A stretch of DNA of 40,430 bases from assembly GCF_015493435.1 (NCBI RefSeq), contig NZ_WGDD01000031.1, positions 1 to 40,430 of the forward strand. The letters are read 5' to 3'. The position numbers and the translations under genes were made by a program. Below the pieces are notes generated by a model that was not told the DNA's origin, ran no database searches, and saw only the letters and a program-made list of their open reading frames with translations. Position 1 is the first letter of the stretch. Every line of letters starts with the position of its first letter. Positions 34,796 through 40,430 of this stretch are shown one piece after another. The stretch is from Sulfurovum sp. GTDB taxonomy: Bacteria > Campylobacterota > Campylobacteria > Campylobacterales > Sulfurovaceae.

Positions 34796-35545
34796 ATGGC
34801 ACATCCAAACTTTTTCACCCTCATTATCGGTACTGAGATCCTCAACCGCAGACGTCAGGATAAACATTTTGACTTTGTTACCAAAGCTCTGGCAGAAAAA
34901 GGTGCAAAGCTCACTGGCTCTTTTATCATAGAAGATGATCCTGCACTTATCATCCAGACTATCAAATTTATCGCTTCTCAACCCAACCCTGTACTCTTTG
35001 CTTTCGGGGGCATAGGTTCTACACCTGATGACTATACACGAAAGTGTGCCGCTGTTGCACTTAAAGACGGGAAATTGTATGTACAGGCCCAGGCCAAAAA
35101 GATCATTGAAGAAAAACTGGGAGAAGAGGCTTATCCCTACCCGATAAAAATGGCAGAACTTCCGAAAGGAGCCCAGCTTCTTGACAATCCGGTAAACAAA
35201 ATGCCGGCTTTTTCACTGGATGAACGCTATTTCTTTATGCCCGGTTTCCCGGAGATGAGTCATCCCATGGTAAAAGAAATTTTAAAAAAACTGCTTCGGG
35301 AACCACGCACCTACTACCGCTATACCCTCACTGCTCTATGCAAAGAAAACGAACTGATAGAAGTGATGGAACAGATGCCCAAAGAGGTAGAATTCTCTTC
35401 TCTGCCAAAATGCTACAGTGACGGATGGCGTGTAACCATTTCAGTAGCCTCCCATAATAAAGCCAAAGCAGAGAAAGCCTTTCAACTGTATATCGATCTG
35501 CTTGAAAAGAAACAGATACCTTACGGTCTTAACGATGACATATAA
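34796..35545 (+). CDS. MoCF-biosynthesis (CinA N-terminal type) domain protein
   Basis: The protein (249 aa) resembles the molybdopterin-binding domain family shared by MoaB/MogA and CinA. The diagnostic segment is FAFGGIGSTPDDYTRKCAA, and FTLIIGTEIL at the N-terminus is the usual first strand. The C-terminal 80 residues have no recognised motif. Without a linked molybdenum gene, a role in cofactor synthesis is uncertain. AGGAG lies eleven bases before the ATG, rather far, but an in-frame TGA nine bases upstream rules out a longer start. It begins 122 nt after rpoD. Confidence 0.85.
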   Translation: MAHPNFFTLIIGTEILNRRRQDKHFDFVTKALAEKGAKLTGSFIIEDDPALIIQTIKFIASQPNPVLFAFGGIGSTPDDYTRKCAAVALKDGKLYVQAQAKKIIEEKLGEEAYPYPIKMAELPKGAQLLDNPVNKMPAFSLDERYFFMPGFPEMSHPMVKEILKKLLREPRTYYRYTLTALCKENELIEVMEQMPKEVEFSSLPKCYSDGWRVTISVASHNKAKAEKAFQLYIDLLEKKQIPYGLNDDI

Positions 35546-35553
35546 ACGCATCT

Positions 35554-36738
35554 ATGACCTATAGAGAAACACTTAAGCACCCTGTTGTGGCAAGGCTGTC
35601 ACTGATACAGCTTATTTCCTACTTTGGAACCTGGTTTTCCCAGGTGGCGATCTTTTCCATGATCGTCTCTTTCGGTGCCGATGAAATGACCATTGCTCTC
35701 ACTGCAGCTATGGCAATGCTTCCCGCAGTTATACTCGCACCGATCATCGGTATTGTCATTGACAGGATAGACTTTAAGAAAATGATGCTCGTGCTGCTTC
35801 TTGTTGAAATCAGTGCCACCATCGGTTTTATCTTTATCAATTCTCTTGCCTTTGTCTGGATACTCATGCTGTTGATCTTCATACGGTCTGCAGCGGCTTC
35901 TATGCTTTTTTCCGCAGAAATGGCACTTTTTCCGAAACTGATCAAAGGCAAAATGCTTAAAAATACCAACGAGATCCATTCCATCATCTGGTCATTTACC
36001 TATGCCTCCGGTATGGCGGTAGGCGGTTTTGTCACATACAAGATCGGCTTTGACACTGCCTTTATGCTCGATGCGCTTCTCTACACCATTGCTGTTCTGC
36101 TGCTGCTCGGACTAAAACTGACTATTGAGCAACATACATTTGTCGCTTCAAACTGGCAGCTGTTCAGGGAGGGGTTTTCGTATTTGAAGTCTCACAAAAA
36201 GCTGCTGCATCTCATTTTGCTGCATGCATCACTTGGGCTGACCAGTTTCGATGCACTTATTACACTGCTCGCCGACCACCATTACAAAGAACTTATTGCC
36301 GTACCTCTTTCGATCGGGATTATGAATGCTACCCGTGCTGTCGGACTGATGATCGGCCCTTTTTTCATAGGCAGGATCATACACAAAGAAAATTTGCACT
36401 GGTTTTTTCTGCTGCAGGGAAGCGCTATCATCCTCTGGTCACAGTTTGAATACAGTTTTTACCTTGCCCTTGTCTCTCTTTTTGTTACGGGCTTTTTCAT
36501 TACCACACTCTGGTCTTACACCTATCTGCTGATACAGGAAGAGACAGAAAAAAAATATATGGGGAGGGTCATTTCATACAATGATATGTTCTTTATGCTT
36601 TCCAATGTTCTCACCGCCCTTTTCATTGGCTACGCCGCAAAACAGGCACTATCTCTTGAAGCTATCACGGCTGCTCTGGGCATCGGTTTTCTCCTTGTTG
36701 CACTCTATTATACCTGGTTCAAACAACACTACCTGTAA
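35554..36738 (+). CDS. MFS transporter
   Basis: The protein (394 aa) has about 10-12 membrane helices in two bundles. A short cytoplasmic signature VIDRIDFKKMM between helices 2 and 3 is typical of the major facilitator superfamily. The N-terminus (RLSLIQLISYFGTWFSQVAIFSMIV) resembles the MFS_3 / enterobactin-exporter-like branch. The substrate cannot be told from sequence. It starts 8 nt after the MoCF-domain gene, with no clear ribosome binding site, so it may depend on coupling. It ends two bases before the convergent YtfJ-like gene. Confidence 0.9.
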   Translation: MTYRETLKHPVVARLSLIQLISYFGTWFSQVAIFSMIVSFGADEMTIALTAAMAMLPAVILAPIIGIVIDRIDFKKMMLVLLLVEISATIGFIFINSLAFVWILMLLIFIRSAAASMLFSAEMALFPKLIKGKMLKNTNEIHSIIWSFTYASGMAVGGFVTYKIGFDTAFMLDALLYTIAVLLLLGLKLTIEQHTFVASNWQLFREGFSYLKSHKKLLHLILLHASLGLTSFDALITLLADHHYKELIAVPLSIGIMNATRAVGLMIGPFFIGRIIHKENLHWFFLLQGSAIILWSQFEYSFYLALVSLFVTGFFITTLWSYTYLLIQEETEKKYMGRVISYNDMFFMLSNVLTALFIGYAAKQALSLEAITAALGIGFLLVALYYTWFKQHYL

Positions 36739-36740
36739 AA

Positions 36741-37253
36741 TCAGAGGTGTTTGTCAATCAGTGTCAAAAGTGTCTTGATCTCCCTGTTCGACAGTTTACC
36801 GTACTTCTGGTAGATCAGTTTCCCGTTTTTGTCAAAAAGAAGGATATCTGAATTGTCATCAGCAAGATTCCATTTTTTCAGCACGATCTTCTCCTTGTCT
36901 TTAACATAGATCGTATCGGGGAACTCTTTCTGTTTGGCTTTGAGTTTGGCTTCCAGAACGGCATTGGGGAGCCAGCTGGCAGCCAGATTTATGACGGCAA
37001 CCGATCCGTATTTTTTTCTGTCAAAGTGCCGTTTTTTCAGCGCTTCTGTCAGTGGCTCATTCAGTTTTCGCTCATCCGGATCGACATAGAACATGATATG
37101 TACTTTGCCTTTAAGCATCGATGAATTCCATGCTGTTCCGTCAACCCTGCCTCCGTCCTTCCCGCTTAAAACAACATTTGGCGGTACCTTTCCGACTTCT
37201 ATAGCCGATGCACTTCCAAAAACCAGCAATATTCCCAATAGAATTTTCTTCAT
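36741..37253 (-). CDS. ytfJ: YtfJ-like secreted thioredoxin-fold protein
   Basis: The protein (170 aa) has a signal peptide (1-17, ending SASA) and matches the YtfJ family in YGSVAVINLAASWLPNAVLEAKLKAKQK and FPDTIYVKDKEKIVLKKWNLADD. The fold is thioredoxin-like, but there is no CxxC pair in the mature part, so it is not a normal thiol oxidoreductase. It should be periplasmic. AAGGA lies seven bases before the ATG. It follows the two amidase genes on the same strand after a 69-nt gap that may hold its own promoter (TATCAT). Confidence 0.85.
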   Translation of the reverse strand: MKKILLGILLVFGSASAIEVGKVPPNVVLSGKDGGRVDGTAWNSSMLKGKVHIMFYVDPDERKLNEPLTEALKKRHFDRKKYGSVAVINLAASWLPNAVLEAKLKAKQKEFPDTIYVKDKEKIVLKKWNLADDNSDILLFDKNGKLIYQKYGKLSNREIKTLLTLIDKHL

Positions 37254-37322
37254 GCGACTTTCCTTTTTACCTTTATTCTTTCAAAATGATACCATCATTA
37301 GATGAATAATTTATGAACCCGG

Positions 37323-38096
37323 TTAAACCCCCAAATCTCTCTTCCTGTTATCAAGGTATCTGCTGACCCCTTCAACAATACCCTTGGCAATACGTGTCTG
37401 ATAGTCTGAAGAGAAAAGTCTTTCTCTTTCTTTGGTATTGGTGATATAACCCACTTCAACAAGAATCGAAGGCCTGCTTGCCCCGACAAGAACATAGAAC
37501 GGTGCAGGTTTCACTCCGCCGTTTCTTGCATCCCGGTATTTCTTGTGTACTTCCTTCATAATGCCGTTCTGTACATCGATAGCCAGTTTGTTCGACTCTA
37601 CGATCTTTGGTCCGTTCAGTACAGAATCAATAATCACATCCTTGCTCAAGGCATCCGCGCCCTGCAGTACAGCAGCATTTTCCCGGGTAGCTACACGCTG
37701 CGATCGTGCATCCCGTGTTTTTTGCAGAAAATAAGTCTCAACACCCTGAACTGCTTCAAAACGTCCTTTGTCTGCGATGGCATTGGCATGAATGGAAATA
37801 AACACTTTGGCATCCATCTTGTCGGCAATACGTGTTCGTTCTCCCAGCTTGAGGAACTTGTCCTTGCCCCTGGTAAGATACACCTTGTAGCCTTTGCTTT
37901 TAAATGCTTTCTTCAGTTTTTTTGTAATTTGGAGCACAAGGTCTTTTTCCTGTTTGCCTCCGCACAACGCACCACAGTCATGACCTCCGTGTCCCGCATC
38001 TATGACAATGAGTGCATCGGAACGGCTTGGACCGCCGCAGCCCGTGATCAGAAACAGGACTCCAAATCCTATCAACACATATTTGATATATCGCAT
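37323..38096 (-). CDS. N-acetylmuramoyl-L-alanine amidase, lipoprotein form
   Basis: This is a zinc amidase (Amidase_3) that cuts the peptide from MurNAc in peptidoglycan, usually at septum splitting. The protein (257 aa) has a lipoprotein signal (LITGC, Cys20, then Gly). The catalytic domain starts almost at once, with zinc ligands His36, Glu50 and His103 and catalytic Glu214 (VEVGY). There is no AMIN domain. It lies 12 nt after a longer paralogue with the same core, so the pair arose by tandem duplication. AAAGGAG precedes the ATG. Confidence 0.93.
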   Translation of the reverse strand: MRYIKYVLIGFGVLFLITGCGGPSRSDALIVIDAGHGGHDCGALCGGKQEKDLVLQITKKLKKAFKSKGYKVYLTRGKDKFLKLGERTRIADKMDAKVFISIHANAIADKGRFEAVQGVETYFLQKTRDARSQRVATRENAAVLQGADALSKDVIIDSVLNGPKIVESNKLAIDVQNGIMKEVHKKYRDARNGGVKPAPFYVLVGASRPSILVEVGYITNTKERERLFSSDYQTRIAKGIVEGVSRYLDNRKRDLGV

Positions 38097-38108
38097 TATT
38101 TCTCTCCT

Positions 38109-39359
38109 TTAGTCAAAATCTATCTCTTTTCTTCGGTTGTTCAGATAATTATTGATTCCCTCGGCAATCCCCTTGGCTATGAGTTCCTGGTATTTGGGAC
38201 TGAACAGCCTCTTACGTTCCCTCGGATGGGAAATATAGCCTACTTCTACCAGTATGGAAGGTCTGCTTGCTCCTACAAGTACCCAAAAAGGGGCATACCG
38301 GACTCCGCCGTCTCTTACCCCGCTGTAATGCATACGCAAGTTGGTAATAATCCGTCTTTGCACATCAATGGCCAGCTTGTTGGATTGTACTATTTTTGGG
38401 CCGTTAAGTACTGAATCTACAATGACTTTTTTACTCAGCCTGTTTCCTGCACCCTTGAGTACCGCTTTGTTTTCACGTGCGGCAATTCTTTGGGATTTGG
38501 CATCTCTTGTTGTCTGCAAGAAGAATGTTTCAACCCCCTGTACTTTGTTTCTTTTTTTCTTCGGAACGGAATTGGCATGAATGGATACAAACACTTTTGC
38601 ACCCTTTCTGTCTGCGATCTTCGTACGCTGGGGAAGTTTCAGAAAACGGTCGGTATGCCGGGTCATATAGACACGATAGCCCTTTTTTTTCAGCTGTCTT
38701 TCCACTCTTTTTGCAATTTGAAGTACCAGATCTTTTTCCCGCTTTCCTCCGGCAATGGCACCGGTATCATGTCCTCCATGCCCCGCATCTATCACAATAA
38801 GTTCTTTGTGATGCACCCTGTTGGAAACTTTTCTGACAGGTTTTCTGGAGAAAGATTCCGGCGGATGTCTGTAGATCGATGTGACTTTGCTCGATGTATC
38901 TTTGATGTACTGTGCTATTTTCTTTTTGATATTATTCTGGTTTTGGTGTTTAGATTTGCCTGACACCCTGAACTTGGGCAAGGGGATATTGTAACTGCTA
39001 AAAGAAAAAAGAGGCTGATAGGGAGTACAGATATAGTGTTTCCCTGTTTCAATTACAATACGTACCGTACTTTTCTTATATTGTGAAATCCGAATAGACC
39101 GGCAATGTTTTGACGAAAGAGAATGGCCGACTTTTTTACCCGACAGACGTACCTTTCTGAGATCGAATACTTCTCTATAGGGCTTTTTAAGTACAAAATG
39201 CCTGATATTGCTTTTGTTATAGGCTTGATTGAAAATGAGATGCAGTTCGCCTTTTTGCAGTGTAGCTTCCTGAAGCAGTGCTGCCGACGAAAAGAGCAGA
39301 ACGGGGAAGAGAAGAACAGCAAAAATAAATCGCAGATGCTTCACGCTATTTGTCTTCAC
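38109..39359 (-). CDS. N-acetylmuramoyl-L-alanine amidase with AMIN-like N-terminal domain
   Basis: The protein (416 aa) has a signal peptide (about 1-26) and a beta-rich AMIN-like targeting domain (27-115). A basic linker (130-185) leads to an Amidase_3 domain with zinc ligands His194, Glu208 and His261 and catalytic Glu372. It should bind the cell wall and split septal peptidoglycan. The GTG start (39359) overlaps the end of the upstream flavoprotein gene by 14 nt and lacks a clear ribosome binding site; a second GTG at codon 6 is an alternative. The shorter lipoprotein paralogue follows. Confidence 0.92.
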   Translation of the reverse strand: MKTNSVKHLRFIFAVLLFPVLLFSSAALLQEATLQKGELHLIFNQAYNKSNIRHFVLKKPYREVFDLRKVRLSGKKVGHSLSSKHCRSIRISQYKKSTVRIVIETGKHYICTPYQPLFSFSSYNIPLPKFRVSGKSKHQNQNNIKKKIAQYIKDTSSKVTSIYRHPPESFSRKPVRKVSNRVHHKELIVIDAGHGGHDTGAIAGGKREKDLVLQIAKRVERQLKKKGYRVYMTRHTDRFLKLPQRTKIADRKGAKVFVSIHANSVPKKKRNKVQGVETFFLQTTRDAKSQRIAARENKAVLKGAGNRLSKKVIVDSVLNGPKIVQSNKLAIDVQRRIITNLRMHYSGVRDGGVRYAPFWVLVGASRPSILVEVGYISHPRERKRLFSPKYQELIAKGIAEGINNYLNNRRKEIDFD

Positions 39360-40430
39360 CGTTCATCAGTTTGTCTATCAGTTCTTTGACCGTGATGATT
39401 TCATTCAGTCTGTAGCCGTTTGAACCGGTAAAAAAGAGCCCTGTCTCGGCAATACCGTCATAGGCATCGGTCAGTCTGTCAGCAATGCAGTAACCAACCA
39501 CTTTTGCCTCTTTACCCCGCTCACAGGGTGCAACACAGTTGGATATACAGGCAACCTTCGGAGCGGTTCCCTCTTCTATGCGCCGATGCAGTTCTGTTTT
39601 GACACCCCGTGCAGGATATCCTACCGGTGACTTGAAAAGTTTGATATCTTCTTCTTTCGCACCGATGATGATCTTTTTCATCACATCACTGGCATCACAC
39701 TCCACTGTTCCGATAAAACGTGTTCCAAGCTGCACGCCGCTGGCACCCAGTTCCATCATTTTCACAATATCATCATGGTCCCAAATACCCCCGGCAGCGA
39801 TCACCGGAATATTACCCCATTCTTTTGCCTCTTCCACCACAGGAGGAAGGATCAGTTCAAGCTGATTTTCAGGGAGGAAACACTCCTCATATTTAAACCC
39901 CTGGTGTCCGCCGCTCAGCGGTCCTTCCACAACGACCGCATCAGGCAGTCTGTTATGCGTTTTTTTCCATCTTTTACAAAGGATCCTGAGTGCTTTGGCG
40001 GTGGACACGATGGGTACAAGTGCGACATCAGGATAGTTTTTGGCTGCTTCTGGCATGGTCAGAGGCAGGCCTGCACCGGTAATAATAATATCCGCACCTG
40101 CTTTACAGGCATCTTCAACGACACGGTTGTATTCACTCTGTGCATACAGAATGTTGGCTGCAAGAGGTTTGTTTCCGCAGATTTCCCTTGCATTGTCAAA
40201 AATATGCTGCAGAGCAGAATACGAATAAAAATTGATCGCCTCGAGCGGCCGGTGTTCCTTGCCTACCATTTCATTGTTGTGAAGGTATTTCCTATTCTTG
40301 TATACACCCGTGCCCACAGCGGAAACAACACCCAGCCCGCCTTCTTTCGAAACAGTTCCTGCCAGCTGGTCCCAGGATATACCTACACCCATACCACCCT
40401 GGATAATAGGTTTTTCTATCACATACTTCC
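39346..40430 (-). CDS. Nitronate monooxygenase-like flavoprotein (5' end outside the window)
   Basis: This is an FMN-dependent TIM-barrel enzyme of the 2-nitropropane dioxygenase family. Visible signatures are KPIIQGGMGVGISWDQLAGT, the catalytic-His region GGHQGFKYEE, IAAGGIWDHDDI and GASGVQLGTRF. The cysteines in ISNCVAPCERG are a common feature of one subfamily. The first GTG (40422) looks like an internal valine, because the frame reads Lys-Tyr-Val-Ile-Glu-Lys-Pro up to the window edge. Homologues, as I recall them, carry GKYTIEKP at about residue 8-15, so roughly 10 residues lie outside. Substrate is uncertain; a fatty-acid or nitronate role cannot be told apart. It overlaps the amidase gene by 14 nt. 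Confidence 0.9.
   Translation of the reverse strand, partial: KYVIEKPIIQGGMGVGISWDQLAGTVSKEGGLGVVSAVGTGVYKNRKYLHNNEMVGKEHRPLEAINFYSYSALQHIFDNAREICGNKPLAANILYAQSEYNRVVEDACKAGADIIITGAGLPLTMPEAAKNYPDVALVPIVSTAKALRILCKRWKKTHNRLPDAVVVEGPLSGGHQGFKYEECFLPENQLELILPPVVEEAKEWGNIPVIAAGGIWDHDDIVKMMELGASGVQLGTRFIGTVECDASDVMKKIIIGAKEEDIKLFKSPVGYPARGVKTELHRRIEEGTAPKVACISNCVAPCERGKEAKVVGYCIADRLTDAYDGIAETGLFFTGSNGYRLNEIITVKELIDKLMNGEDK

Noticed and set aside
40420-40422. GTG at 40422 considered as the start of the flavoprotein
   Set aside because: The frame continues upstream as Lys-Tyr-Val-Ile-Glu-Lys-Pro, which matches the internal N-terminal motif of homologues, so the gene most likely begins outside the window.

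Overview
The window looks like a piece of a Campylobacterota chromosome, most likely close to Sulfurovum. The main evidence is the gene order rplI-hslV-hslU-era, an HslV that begins MFDATT as I recall for Helicobacter HslV, a standalone Bpt aminoacyl-tRNA-protein transferase, a standalone MnmC2-like FAD oxidoreductase, and promoters with good TATAAT boxes but weak -35 boxes. The species is an inference from protein resemblance only. No rRNA, tRNA, CRISPR array, transposase gene or phage gene was recognised. No gene-free stretch reaches 300 bases; the longest are 22014-22214, 1-188 and 32673-32831.

Layout. 189-3468 (minus): rplI, hslV, hslU, era. 3582-6062 (plus): an M3 oligopeptidase and a small membrane protein. 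6064-7815 (minus): a thioredoxin-like protein and argG. 7930-9729 (plus): pdxJ and pdxA, two steps of the DXP-dependent pyridoxal phosphate pathway. 9763-10628 (minus): a membrane-anchored TPR protein and a Cys-rich mini protein. 10725-11120 (plus): msrB. 11163-12247 (minus): a secreted protein of 48-residue repeats and a small conserved protein. 12295-12738 (plus): a yqeY-like gene ending in a clear intrinsic terminator.

12826-22013 (minus) is the accessory part: a 7TMR-DISM sensor kinase, an OmpR-type response regulator overlapping it by 4 nt, and two lipoproteins of about 1,090 residues. One lipoprotein has pentapeptide repeats interrupted by a lectin-like propeller; the other is a Tat-exported lipoprotein of unknown family. 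The block sits between housekeeping genes and looks more AT-rich than its flanks. It is the best candidate for an undescribed system: a dedicated two-component pair controlling two giant, probably surface-located lipoproteins.

22215-25475 (minus): trpC, a secreted TPR protein, a YkgJ-type Cys-cluster protein and a TrmN6-like methyltransferase. 25546-26301 (plus): bpt, probably from a leaderless mRNA. 26320-32672 (minus): a tight run leuD-leuB-purU-trmL-small membrane protein-glyS-MnmC2-like oxidoreductase. 32832-36738 (plus): rpoD, a MoCF-domain protein and an MFS transporter. 36741-40430 (minus): a nitronate monooxygenase-like flavoprotein cut by the window edge, two paralogous cell-wall amidases, and a YtfJ-like protein.

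Smaller signals: a family of REP-like GTAGGGTGCGT palindromes at gene ends that supply stop codons (9725, 24726, 26298), a perfectly symmetric pair of -10 boxes driving divergent genes (12254-12266), a nested-palindrome operator candidate (3512-3568), and a recurring promoter core TATAATCGCGA.
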